Shown: positions 11,401-21,881 of the stretch, one piece after another
Layout of the letters: every line of letters starts with the position of its first letter
Position numbering within the stretch: position 1 is the stretch's first letter
Source: Owenia fusiformis
Lineage: Eukaryota > Annelida > Polychaeta > Sabellida > Oweniidae
Direction of reading: 5' to 3'
DNA: 64,000 nucleotides
Assembly (NCBI GenBank): GCA_903813345.2
Contig: CAIIXF020000457.1
Location: 96,196-160,195 of the forward strand
Translations under genes and position numbers: made by a program
The notes under the pieces: model-generated
Told to the model about the DNA's origin: nothing
Databases searched by the model: none
Seen by the model: the letters and a program-made list of their open reading frames with translations, nothing else

Positions 11401-11703
11401 TTGTGGTCCAGTGACACATTCGTATCCTTCGTCGCATCGCTTTGAGCCACCACCGCGACAGGGCCATGGCTCGTAGGTAGATTTCATATCTGGGATGCAA
11501 TCGGCAAGACTTTTATATCGACAGCATTCATTTTTGATACATTTGTATGTATTTGGACATCTCTTATTGATGCATTGCCTCGTCGGATCCTGTAATTTCT
11601 TCCACCCGTTTTTACATGTTGTATTTTGTTGAGATTTTACTAAAAGGAATGTGTTAATCAAGAATATAGTGATTAAACGTCTGTACTTTTTCAAGTTCTT
11701 CAT
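8484..11703 (-). CDS. Secreted trypsin-like serine protease with VWC/pacifastin-like and TSP1-like modules (4 exons)
   Basis: Exons on the minus strand: 11703-11253, 10956-10783, 10191-9492, 8859-8484; introns 296, 591 and 632 bp, all GT-AG, phases 1, 1 and 2, giving 566 residues. The start is ATG 11703 followed by a basic then hydrophobic signal peptide ([14 protein letters not shown]). Next come two Cys-rich repeats ([23 protein letters not shown]...CC), then two VWC/pacifastin-like segments ([19 protein letters not shown], spliced across intron 1; [18 protein letters not shown]). A TSP1-like repeat follows ([10 protein letters not shown]...CNSENC), then a trypsin domain with LTAAHC, NNDIAIL and [10 protein letters not shown]: His, Asp, Ser triad intact, and Asp six residues before Ser predicts trypsin-like specificity. 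A second TSP1 repeat ([19 protein letters not shown]) ends the protein. Odd: the activation site reads ESTSIVIGG, with no Arg/Lys before the new N-terminus. Role inferred: extracellular proteolysis, perhaps immunity. Confidence 0.85.
8992..9275. mobile_element. MITE in protease intron 3
   Basis: 284 bp bounded by imperfect inverted ends (CAGGGGCGTAGCCAG ... CTGGCTACGTCCATG) with CTATA on both outer flanks. The interior holds poly-G/poly-C runs next to the ends (GGGGGGTGCGATCG and its complement). It is hAT-like in its terminal CAGGGGC, but the duplication seen is only 5 bp, so the superfamily is uncertain. It lies within intron 3 and does not touch the splice sites. Confidence 0.5.
10592..10622. 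repeat. Perfect 12-bp hairpin in protease intron 2
   Basis: GTTACCGAAACG pairs with CGTTTCGGTAAC around a 7-base loop. A second, weaker inverted repeat (ATTTTATTCT / AGAATAAAAT) lies at about 10658-10712. Role unknown; probably a small foldback insertion. Confidence 0.5.
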
Positions 11704-11920
11704 GTTATTCAACTACATGTAGCTGTGATGTTTTGTATGTCGATAGACGTAATAGGATAGTCGTGTGGTTCTAATGGACAAACGCTTGATGTACATGTGA
11801 GTAAATACGCTTGCTATTTTATCGCATCAACATATTAATTGTATTAAAGGTCGGAAATATAAAAGCCTTTGTTAATTATACTAAATGCTTGCTTGAAACA
11901 ACTGAACGAGCACTAATAGT
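11704..11920. promoter_or_regulatory. Protease upstream region
   Basis: About 215 bases between the protease start codon and the foldback element at 11921. It should hold the promoter; a TTTATATTT tract read on the minus strand near 11855-11865 is a weak TATA candidate. No other motif can be defended. Confidence 0.25.
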
Positions 11921-12328
11921 CACGCGGTCCTAACTTCGACCGTTAATTTGAATTTTTGACCTACCGGATGTTTGAAAATCAAGGATTACGAGTCTCATAC
12001 TGCACCGTTTTTCTTCAAACTTGTTCCATTCAAAGCATAACAAAAATCCCTTTCTGATGGTACATTATTCTCTTAAACAGAGTCCCTACTTCCAGCGGCA
12101 TTTTGGTCCCCAGCTGTAAGAAGGCCTTCTAACAGCTGGGGACCAAAACGCTGCTAGAACGAGGGACTCTTTACAATAAAGTAATGCACCGACAGAAAGG
12201 CAATTTTGTTTTGCTTTTAATGGTATAGGTTTGAAGAAAAACGGTGCAGTATGAGACTCGCAATCCTTGATTTTCAAGCATCTGGTAGGTCGAAAATTCA
12301 AATTAACGATCGAAGTTAGGACCGCGTG
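11921..12328. mobile_element. Foldback MITE, 408 bp
   Basis: The ends CACGCGGTCC and GGACCGCGTG begin nearly full-length inverted arms of about 195 bases that meet at the apex GAAGGCCTTC near 12123. ATAGT flanks both ends as a likely 5-bp target duplication. No coding capacity. The element lies upstream of the protease gene and could affect its promoter. Confidence 0.7.
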
Positions 12329-12650
12329 ATAGTACATTGTGGTTGATTTGAACGTACTTGATTGAAAGGGATTAACATAACTGAAAAGGAAATTGTCAGA
12401 AACAAATAAACTATCCGTTGATATTCGACAAGATATAAGAACGACATGCTTGAAACCCCATTATCATTTTAATATACAGGGTGGTCCAAAAAATGGGACA
12501 CTCGTATTTCAAAAGTAGATATTGATTTTCTTGATGAAAACATGTCATATTATATACCAGTGGATAGATAATTTACTTATCTTTAATTTGGTATAACATA
12601 AGTTCAAAGGAGTGTTATCGGTATGGAGAACTGAATTCAACAATGTTTTT

Positions 12651-13300
12651 CTCTTAAACCAATCATTGAAAACATTCTGTAAAAAAACACGGTATTTTAT
12701 GTAATGTTGACTGATTGACAACAATTTAATGCGAAAAATTATTTAGATATTTTTTATATAACTGTTTTTGTTAACATTTTTTGTTTTTTTAGTGCAATTG
12801 TTTTTACTCCTTTCTACCAATTCTTGAGAATGAAATAAAATGTCTTTCCGAACCTCGTTGGAATAAAATAGCATATACAACATGTTTTTAGACCTCTCAA
12901 TATTATAGTTATACAAAGGAATTTTTGGTTGATTTTAAAAAAGTGTTCAAAACATTAAAACAAAATCCCCCCAAAATAGATAAAAATCAAGATAAACCTT
13001 TTATTTCATTAACAAGATACTTTTTTAAAATCAACCAAAATTTTCTTTGTACAATTACAATATTGAGAGACCTAAACATGTTGTGTTTATGTCGTTTTGT
13101 TCCAATGAGGTTCGGAAAGATGTTTCATTTCACTCTGGAAACATGATACAAAGAACAAAACAAGTGTTTGATGTGTTTTCTAAAACAATATAGATGAAAG
13201 TATATATATATTTTTCAAATTATATTGTTATCATTCAAAAGATGACCATTAAATTGACGATGTGTTAAATTTTTAGATTTTTTATGACTGGTTTAAGAGA
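12651..13300. mobile_element. Long foldback element, 650 bp
   Basis: The ends CTCTTAAACCA and TGGTTTAAGAG open diverged inverted arms; the best-conserved inner parts are about 12825-12945 against 13018-13140 (CTTTCCGAACCTC / GAGGTTCGGAAAG). No ORF of note. Confidence 0.55.
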
Positions 13301-13309
13301 AACGTGTGT

Positions 13310-13612
13310 TCAAAAAGTTCTCCATATCGATACCACTCCTTTATAATAATGTCTCTCAACCAGCGTCCATAATATAAATGAGGTCAATTTCGTTTCAAAA
13401 CAGGTTTTCCAAAACTTATAAAAACCAAGTTTTATTGTCAACTTTATTAACATGAACAGATGTTTAATATGTCTACCATTTTGATCAATTATAGCCCTCA
13501 AGTTTAGCCTAAACTGATCAATAACATCAATGATATTCTGTTGAGACAATGAATTTCACTTCTCAATGATTCTGTCCTTGAGGGACTGAATAGGTGTAAA
13601 GGATTCATGGCC
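13310..13612 (-). pseudogene. C-terminal fragment of mariner-like transposase
   Basis: Minus-strand translation reads TPIQSLKDRIIEK, a stop codon, then SLSQQNIIDVIDQF and LRAIIDQNGRHIKHLF. This matches the tail of mariner/IS630 transposases (LK..I... then RL...I...GxHxxHL). The DDE core is absent and a stop interrupts the fragment, so it is inactive. Confidence 0.5.
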
Positions 13613-13811
13613 ACACCAATTTTGTTAGTTCTCCCCATTTGTGGAAGTCGCAGATGTAGGGTGATCGGTGATCTGGGGAGGGGGGCAGTGATTAAGGGCC
13701 GGGGTGATGAATCTAGGCATATTTTTCTTTAAAGATTTGACACTCTTGTGGAATCTATGTCTTGGAGACCCTTCTTGTTAGAAAATGCAATGATTCATAA
13801 ATGATGATCTA

Positions 13812-14856
13812 CAGGGCGTTCAATAAGTATTGCTAATTTTGTTATAACTTTTGGTATCTTGCTTTTTTCCTCATGAAACTTTCACAACATAAGGAACACA
13901 TATCTGACCTTATTCTATGCAAATTTCCAGACAACCGACTTAGTATTGACAAAGTTATGGTTACTATGGTAACCATTGTCACGGGTACGCGGGGCAACTT
14001 TAAGGGTTTACATGATGAATTATAGTTATCCATTAAATAAACACTTTGATGAATAAAGACTGTTGATATGGTCGAAACTTGATGTTGTCAGTTTGAATTA
14101 TATGTATTTTCTAACAACGGTGACAAGAGATCTGAGAGGAATATTGCAACAGAATCTCGATGAGCTGATGTCTGCAGTAAACACCTCCCTAGCCACACAC
14201 TCCAACATCCTCAAAGATCAATAGCGACCCATGGGTTCCACCAGGATAACGTCCCTGCTCACAGATCCTCTATAATTGTCCAACATACAATAACAGAGCT
14301 TGGTATGTCAACATTGCCCCATGCAGCATATTCCCCAGATAAGGCTCAAATTGGTTTTGCTGTATTCATCCCTGAGTGAAAAGAGATCTGAAAGGATTAT
14401 CGCATCAGAATCTCCATCAGCTGACGTCTGCAGTGAACACCCCCCTAGCCACACACTATGAAGATGGCTTCAAAAATGTGTAGGCAACGAATGGGTCGCC
14501 AGACGGTAACTGTGCATTGAAGCTAAGGGTGTCTACGTTTAGCACCTCATGATGTCAATATGGATCATTAAGTGACCCTATGGATTATTTGTAACTGCAC
14601 TGCATATCCCAAGAGTTTAACAGTATCAATGATACTGCTTTCAACACTCAATATGTCGTCCAAAGTGACTTTGCCCCGCATATCCATGACACTGGTTACC
14701 GTAGTAACCATAACTTTGTTAATACTAATTTGATTGTCTTATAATTTTTATGGAATCAAGTCAGATATATGTACCTTATGTTGTGAAAGTTTCATAAGGA
14801 AAAGGCAAATAGAACAAAAGTTATAGCAAAATTAGCAATACTTATTGAACGCCCTG
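13812..14856 (+). mobile_element. Mariner-family element with ~200-bp terminal inverted repeats
   Basis: CAGGGCGTTCAATAAG and its complement mark ends flanked by TA on both sides (13810-13811, 14857-14858), the mariner signature. The inverted arms run for about 200 bases (to roughly 14006 and from 14655) with few mismatches. The 650-bp interior holds broken, rearranged transposase sequence. Non-autonomous; probably moved by a related active mariner. Confidence 0.75.
14120..14530 (+). pseudogene. Rearranged mariner transposase remnants
   Basis: HQDNVPAH at about 14239 is the catalytic-Asp block of mariner transposases, followed by a degenerate YSPD block (AAYSPDKAQ). A C-terminal block (KRDLKGLSHQNLHQLTSAVN, about 14378-14440) lies in the expected place after it. 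A second diverged copy of that block (RDLRGILQQNLDELMSAVN, about 14127-14185) lies before it, which is out of order. Stops and frameshifts break all pieces. Confidence 0.6.
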
Positions 14857-15163
14857 TACATCGATGTAGCAGCCTTCTCCAAGACATAGAACTAAGAATA
14901 TCTACCATTGGGTTAATGACGCTGTTGATCGGCAAAATAAATATACAGATATAGGCAAATATTTCCCCTAGAAAGACAAAATTGAACTGGGTTATCGAAA
15001 GTAAAAAGGATAAGCAAAATCTCAGTTAATTACAAATCGAAATATCGACGTTATAACTGTCTAGATGCATTTTGAATCTGGATATAATGCCACCAAAACG
15101 TCAAATGTCGATGTAACCAAACAGTGCAAAAGTAATATACATGACATGTATCAATCTAAAAAA

Positions 15164-15597
15164 TACACTCCCCTCCATAAGTTTGACAACCTTACCTCCC
15201 CCATCGAACTACATGTTAATTTAAGCCTCTTTACCTCAATTTTTTGTTAAATAAAGTTAGCAAATTCAATTACCTGCCTGACTTGTATTTTTTGCAAGGA
15301 CTCGGATGTATGGATATTTTGTAATTTGACTTGCGGCAAACCTACATTTCCCATTGGTGATCATGGGCATGACGATTTTCAAAAATTCACCAAACTTATT
15401 GTCAATTTCCGACTGAACTGTAACTGAGGAAAAAATTGAGAAAATTTGGAGGTATTGGAAATAAAGTCAAGTTACGTTTCCATCAATATTATAAGTTATT
15501 TCATCGCCGGTTAAGTAAATAAAAATTCAAACGTAAAGAGGCTTTAACACGTAGTTCAATGGGGAGCTTAGTTTGCCAAACTTATAGAGGGAGTGTA
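15164..15597. mobile_element. MITE with ~65-bp inverted ends
   Basis: TACACTCCC and GGGAGTGTA begin imperfect inverted arms that include CATAAGTTTG / CAAACTTAT and AAGCCTCTTTAC / GTAAAGAGGCTT. 434 bp, no coding sequence. Confidence 0.5.
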
Positions 15598-16565
15598 AGT
15601 ATGCTATACATCCATATATTTTCGTTTTTGAATATTAAGATGGATGTAGTATCAGCTGTCATAGTTCAATACTTTACCTGGAAGATGTACGTCATGTAGA
15701 GTACCTTGGACTTGAGAACATTTTTGCTAGTTGTCTGCAGCATCTATATTATATACTATCTTGCCATGCACTGCTTCAATTGACAAAAAGATGATCATGT
15801 GCATGCAGACTATCTAGTCTTTAAAATTTAATTTGTATCAATATTCGACATTCTAAATCCAATAAATATATCCGGTCAATATATCTTACACATTGACCTC
15901 TGTAGCAGACGACATAAATCATCCATGTGACTTGATATATAGGACTTGATACATAGGACTTGTTACATCTTATTCATGCTTGTTTTTGAATTAAAATGTA
16001 TATAACTATATGTGTATTACTATGTTCATAAATTTTATTTAATGCTATAGCCTTCTTGTGTGCTGTCCTTCCTTAATGTTTCGATGTGAAAGTACAAATG
16101 CAAAAATTTATGAATATGTGCAAAATCTATATTGATTATTGAATCAAAATGGACACTATATTGATGTATTCCTTAAATCATAGATGAATAAAATGAGTAA
16201 TTTGAAATCTAGCGCGTTTATTTAGAATCAATTAAATGAGAAATAAATCACATGCCAAACCCACAATCCGATAGTATTTGAAAATGACATGAATGATGAA
16301 TTTCACTTAAGATTATATTATTGTGTTATCTAGAAATTGTTATATTTTCTTCAAAAATATGCAAAATTGAACCGATGTTAGAACAAAATGAGTAATCAGT
16401 CATACCAACGCTTGCTTGGAACCCAAGCAATTTACTAAAATATGTTCTGTAACACAAGTCCAGCAGCCTTAAAACTTTAAAAATGCCTAAAATCCATTCC
16501 GTTATCAATTTTTATCAATTATGGACACCGGGCTATACCGACAAGAACCAAGGTTGTACAATGTA
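15598..16565. other. No gene seen
   Basis: AT-rich intergenic sequence without supportable ORFs or repeats. Confidence 0.4.
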
Positions 16566-16773
16566 CAGAGTGTCCAATAAATATGTTCTTCCCCCTCAAC
16601 TTTAACATCAGACAAAATGTTGCATAACTTTTTTGTCTGTATGATGTCTGAATTGTTCTTTAGCACCTAAAAACTTGGCTTCAGGGAGCAAGAAGTTTCA
16701 GATGACTAGCTCAATGTTGTGCACGTTTATGCACAAACGTCTATCAAGGGGGGCATATTCATTCGACACCCTG
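16566..16773. mobile_element. Mariner-type MITE, 208 bp
   Basis: CAGAGTGTCCAATAAATATG at the left and the near-complement of it at the right (CATATTCATTCGACACCCTG), each next to TA (16564-16565, 16774-16775). No coding capacity. Confidence 0.65.
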
Positions 16774-18316
16774 TAGATGTAGCATCCTTGATAGAATATT
16801 AAAACTGGTTAATAAACCATAATTTGGCAATATTACCGGGTTTTAACGCACTGGACGTAATGGGAGGGATAGAATATGAATTTTATTCCGAGGGAAAATA
16901 TATCGGCCGAGGAAATTATCCTATTGATCGAGTGCGATAGAACAACTCAAACACCAGTGGACGGATTTGGTTCAAATATTATAAATTGATACATAGGGAC
17001 AAATATTACATGGGAAATTCATTACAAAAATTGTCCCTAAGATTTTGGATGGAACAGATCATGAATATCTTTTTGGCGGATCTGCGAAACCTTTAAAACA
17101 TTTTAACCCCCTGTAAGAAGTTCTAGAACTATTTTGGGTGAGAAGAAATCATTGGCAAACTTAAAACACAGGTAATATGTATTTTGTACATCAGTATCAG
17201 TATCATGAAATCCTCATGTTACATTGTAATTTAATCTTAAGGATGACGGCTCCAGCTAGAAAATGCTGATTCAGCATATTTCCTTATTTCAGAGTCTGAA
17301 TTTGAAGTTTGTTCGAAACTATTCAATAGCACACTTATTGATGGACCAAACAATTAGCAATGTGTGAAAATAATTTATGCCCTAAACTCCACCTGTCATT
17401 CAAGTTTTCATACGCTGATCGTGGAATGCCACCCAGTGACCACCAACTGCCAAGCACCAGCCACCAAACACAATCCACAAAACTTGGATATATGTGGCGA
17501 TCATATTAAAACACTATGAAGCGATATAATTTATTCTTTGAAAATCATCTACAAACTACATATGATATTATCCAGTTTATTATTAGCCACTTTTAACTAT
17601 TTTAGATAACTTTCTCTATATGAGGTTTTAAGCGGATGACATGACACTTGTTGTAAAATTAAGAAAAGAACAACAGCATTGCACATGGTCCTAACAACAA
17701 CAAAAATAAATGAATAAATAAAAAACAAAGAATCCGTACGCCAAGCTATGAGAGTGCTGAAAGACTTCGAAAACTGAAGTGGGTTCAATGAAAACAATTT
17801 TAGATAAAACTGAAGGTTTTACTTTTGGCAAATCAATGATTTTAAGTATGCTTAAAAGGGTAAAAGCACGTCCACTTAGTTCTTAAATAGACGTACTGGT
17901 CAGTATCAAGCGAAGGTAACGGCCGTCACCTTCGCATCAAAGATGGCGGACGGGAAGTGTCGATTTCGATATTTTGAGTTTCCAATCCGTTCGCACACAG
18001 TTAATCTGAAAACATAGGATCAAATCCTATGCTAAGGCCTGATGTGAAAAAGACACTCCACCCCGTTCGCACACAGTTTAAGCTTTTTTCGAGAGCGTAT
18101 TTCTATTACACCAAACTAGTTCTTAATCGTTCTTTCCAGTTCTATAGACCTTCATGACCGTGAATGGTCAGTCGGGAAAGTGTTTTTTCAAAATTTACTT
18201 GCAGTCATTACATTGCACATGGTCCTAATCAATCGAATAACGTAATGAGTCAGTCGTAATTTCCGTTCAAAATGATATAAATGTTTGGAGATTCTGAGAG
18301 CATATAACTTGTACAC
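16774..18316. other. No gene confirmed; one GC-rich promoter-like patch
   Basis: Mostly AT-rich. At 17910-17960 there is a GC-rich patch with an 8-bp hairpin (GCGAAGGT / ACCTTCGC) and AAGATGGCGGACGGGAAGTG, which joins a YY1-type AAGATGGCGG to an ETS-like GGAAGTG. A short frame from that ATG (MADGKCRFRYFEF...) runs 24 codons with no convincing donor. CCGTTCGCACACAGTT is repeated at 17987 and 18065. Confidence 0.3.
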
Positions 18317-18623
18317 CCCATTTCACTGTTTAATTGCGTCAGTAAAACCTAAAAAATAAGAAATCAAAATATCATTATGCAATAATATATGCAAAAATAT
18401 AGTCCTATTGTACATAGATGACATTTGTTAATCTTGTATTGCTTCTAATTTGGCTAATAAGTATGTGGCCACTGCGGTATGTGGCCAAAAAAACTAAATA
18501 ATCTGAAATATACAAATGTCATTCATATACAATATGTATATACCTTTCCATATATTATTGCACAATGGTCTCCTGATTTCTTATTTTTGGATTTCTACTG
18601 ACGCAATAAAACAGTGAAATGGG
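18317..18623. mobile_element. Foldback MITE, ~307 bp
   Basis: CCCATTTCACTGTTT...TTGCGTCAGTA on the left pairs with TACTGACGCAATAAAACAGTG on the right; arms of about 125 bases surround a short centre containing TGTGGCCACTGCGGTATGTGGCCA. No ORF. Confidence 0.6.
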
Positions 18624-19347
18624 CTGTTAGATGTTAATAAAAGCTGGAATAAGTTATAATTTCGTTCTATTTGATTATATTAGGCTTTACTGAAGACTGT
18701 TTATGAACGATCGAGCTAACATTGTATTTTGTAGAATTCGCCTCGAGCACAGACCGTTTTCATATACTTTTTTTTCAAGGACGAGATTGGACTTTTTAGA
18801 ACTAGTTCCGTAGCTTGGGACCTTAGCTTTCGCATGGAGGTAATACGTACGTCCATGACTTTCGCAAGCATTGTACGGAGTATCTGGAAAATATTTAATT
18901 ATATACTCCAATATCAGAGTTCCCCCCATACCCGATCATTTACCTCATCGTTCCGTGATGTTTCCCTCATCCCTATGATCTAAAATATCGTTGGGTCACA
19001 ATGTACTGTTCAGCCAGAGTAAACACTGGTAATTAACTTCCAGTCGAGCAATAAAATATAACAACATTCATTGGACTCGTGATAACTTTTACTGGAGAAC
19101 TTTGAACTCACGTATACAAATCCAGCTGAAGTCTGTAAACAATATTCTTATCACAGTTTGTTAACAAATATATAGCTCGATATCAGAGTGGCTAGTGTAC
19201 GTACTATAAAGTGCCCTTCAGTCTATATCACAACGAATAATTTTGGCTCAAATGTTACCTACACCAATCGAGGTTTTCAAAACCCACTTGCAAAGAAAAC
19301 TGCTCTGCATGATTTGCTCGTGTAATGGTGACTGTACAGACTCAGTA
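18624..19347. other. No gene seen
   Basis: Unremarkable AT-rich sequence. An 80-codon minus frame at 18687-18929 has no recognisable features. Confidence 0.35.
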
Positions 19348-19828
19348 AACATTTGCTTTACGGCGACCGCACGAAGGCCGTATTTCACCGAAATCAGTTA
19401 ATTTCTGCGGCCGAGACCAAAGGAAAACTACGGTCGTTTTAGTTAGTGGTCTCCGTACGGCGTATCCAGTTTTTACAGGCCGTAGAGTCGCCGTAGTTAT
19501 GATAACAAGGAGTAATTTTCATTCCTGCGGTCACCGTAAAAATAACAAACCACAAATTGTAGAAAGGTCACGATGGCCGTACGCCGGATTTTCGATCGAC
19601 TTGCGCCTGTCCTTGTATTTTATTGATTGCAATTGACATTTATGGACCAAAGGATCGCCGTAAGAACCCCCTACGGCTGCCTTGTGTTTACATTGGTTTA
19701 TATCAGAAAAAATACGCCCAATGCCCTTCCCTGACCATGCCTCATTTTTATCAGCCGTACGACAACCGTAGTTTTCATGTCTCCTCAAAATCAAAATACG
19801 CCATACGGACGGCTACCGTATAGCAAAT
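19348..19828. mobile_element. Diverged DNA transposon relic with TACGG subterminal motifs
   Basis: CATTTGCTTTACGG at the left and CCGTATAGCAAATG at the right form degenerate inverted ends; AAACTACGG also pairs with CCGTAGTTT inside. The 480 bases hold at least twelve TACGG/CCGTA words, far more than the AT-rich surroundings. Clustered subterminal motifs are how several DNA transposon families bind transposase. No transposase remains. Confidence 0.4.
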
Positions 19829-20403
19829 GTGACTGCTAACTGAAAATCATTTGACCGCAAAAATTTTAAGACGATCGTAGGAATATTTCTGGCCGCTGAA
19901 TTGAAATTGCCGCTCATGGCTGAGTAGTAATATATTGTTCACTACCCAGTTACTGCACTAGACCAGTAAACTATTACCCTATAGTTTTATTTCAATATCT
20001 TTACTATATTTACTTTACATTAATATGTGCAAGTGCTAAACTTCTAAATCTATCTAATAAGTCACTGAGTGGTTTTGTGAATTTCTGCTAAAAGTTGGCG
20101 TTGTAAGTTATACTGTATTAAGTTATATGACAAATTTCTTGTGCATAGTAAAGGTTGCGGAGTCATGTTGCACTGTAATAACTGCAGAAATGAGTTGAAA
20201 AACTATTGTCAGAAGCTAACATGGGCTTAAACAACAGTAAGTAGTACATTCTAATTTATGCAAAATACTGATCGAGAACAGGGAGAGATCTCCTTCGGGA
20301 GATGATAGAAACTTGGAGAGGCTACTGCGTGTCAAATCACAGGTTCTAATTCAACAAAAACATACGTTATGTTAAAGAGAAATGGGGATGAATAAAACGT
20401 TGA
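19829..20403. other. No gene seen
   Basis: AT-rich sequence without a supportable feature. Confidence 0.35.
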
Positions 20404-20672
20404 TCTCAATGGGAAGAGGGTTGTACAGTACGGGGTAGTGCGATGGTCTCGATATGGAGAGAGGTGTACAATATAGGGCGGGGTTGTGAGGTGGTCTCAA
20501 TGGGTAGAGGGTTGTCCAATATGGGGGTTATGCGGTGGGCTCAATCGGTGAGGGTTGTACTTATATGGGCGTTGTGCAATGGTCTCAATCGGGAGAGGGT
20601 TGTCCAATATGGGGGTTACGCGGTGGTCTCGATGGGGAGAGGGTTGTACAATATAGGGGTTGTGAAAAGTGG
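20404..20672 (+). repeat. Minisatellite, ~43-bp unit, about six copies
   Basis: Diverged tandem copies of a unit that reads roughly AGAGGGTTGTACAATATGGG followed by GGTTGTGCGGTGGTCTCAAT. It is G-rich on the plus strand. Open frames across it are by-products of the repeat. Confidence 0.8.
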
Positions 20673-20710
20673 GAACAGAGGTATATGAATCATAGATTGC
20701 ATTTGACGTA

Positions 20711-21153
20711 AGGCCATAAGAAGTAGATTCTTTGTTTTGCGTCCCCATGCTTGCATGATTTTGAGTAAATCAGAAAAAACAAACACATCCAAATAGCAAT
20801 CATCAGGGTCTGAAAGAACCATCGCAGTTCGTTCATTCAGAATCAGAAGAAATAGGGGATAATTTGATGTGCATCAAAATTGACAGTATTATTGATTACT
20901 TTGGCATACATTGTGCATTTTCTTATTTTGTATACTTGAATAATATAGTTTATTACATAATGATAAACAATATAGATATGTCTTCGTAATCACTGCAAAT
21001 TGGTATGTCATCCCATTTTATTCCCATAAAATGTATACATTTCTCAGTAAACAAGTTTGTGTTTTTTCTTGAGTTTGTGTTTGTTTTCTTTGTACCCTTG
21101 CATGATTTGGATTTTGCCAGGACGCAAAACAAAGAATCTACTTCTTATGGCCT
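20711..21153. mobile_element. MITE with perfect 34-bp terminal inverted repeats
   Basis: Bases 20711-20744 and 21120-21153 are exact reverse complements (ends AGGCCATAAG / CTTATGGCCT). The 375-bp interior is AT-rich and non-coding. Perfect ends suggest a fairly recent insertion. The target duplication is unclear, possibly TA or TAA. Confidence 0.7.
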
Positions 21154-21881
21154 AATTGAATAGTTAGGTCGGGTGTCACCGCTTATGGGGCATATTGTGG
21201 CTTGACCATCCGCTATATCCCTATAAGTTTTTAAAACACCTTGAATAACCCCTTGCTCAGTTTTGCATACCTTTGACCTCATTTGACCATATTTTTGGAT
21301 GTGTCAACATAATTTGAAGACTCGAAAATTTGAATAAGACATACACGTATGATACTTATGTATCTATCACTTTTCATACTTTTGACATTTCAGAGTTAAG
21401 TAGGGACAAACTTGGATTGTAATATATCCTCGCAATATTTCAATTTAACACTTAGAATGAAACCGGAAAGACGTGAAAGACGTGATACATTTAACGTTTA
21501 TGAATGACGTACAACTAATAAAATTTCCAGTGTGCAACGAACCTATTAACGAAACAATTAGTCGGGTTCCTTATGGGTTACTTATAAAATATAGTACATG
21601 GTATGCTGCAATCAGTCAACAAAATTGATAACATTCAAAAGTTAAAAAATATATGAATGCATGTAATAGTTAGTTGACCTTCAGCTAAGTCTATGCATTC
21701 TCAATCGATAATTACAAGCGTCTAGTATTAAATACTGTACGTTAACAGTAAACAATAGTCTAATACTATATGGAATCAGGACAATCTAGGCATTTGTCAA
21801 TAAATTAGCCCTGCTCTGCTAGGAATGTTTTACATATAGGTCTGTGTTTTTTAGAGAGAATTTGAAGCGTAAATAGCAAAA
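21154..21881 (+). promoter_or_regulatory. Upstream region of AnmK gene
   Basis: Intergenic, AT-rich. TATAAAATATAG at about 21586 is a TATA-like word nearly 300 bases before the start codon. No initiator or CpG patch is obvious, so the transcription start cannot be set. Confidence 0.25.

Larger units (their letters stand above)
12477..13640 (-). mobile_element. Degraded Tc1/mariner-like element interrupted by a foldback
   Basis: CAGGGTGGTCCAAAAA at 12477, preceded by TA, is a typical mariner-type terminus. The C-terminal part of a transposase lies on the minus strand at 13310-13612, and a 650-bp foldback sits between the two. The opposite terminus was not found. The reading that all of this is one insertion with a later nested foldback is inference. 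Confidence 0.4.

Noticed and set aside
12086-12337. 83-codon minus frame
   Set aside because: Lies wholly inside the palindromic foldback element.
20443-20748. Frames on both strands over the 43-bp minisatellite
   Set aside because: Repeat-driven, unit-length phase artefacts.
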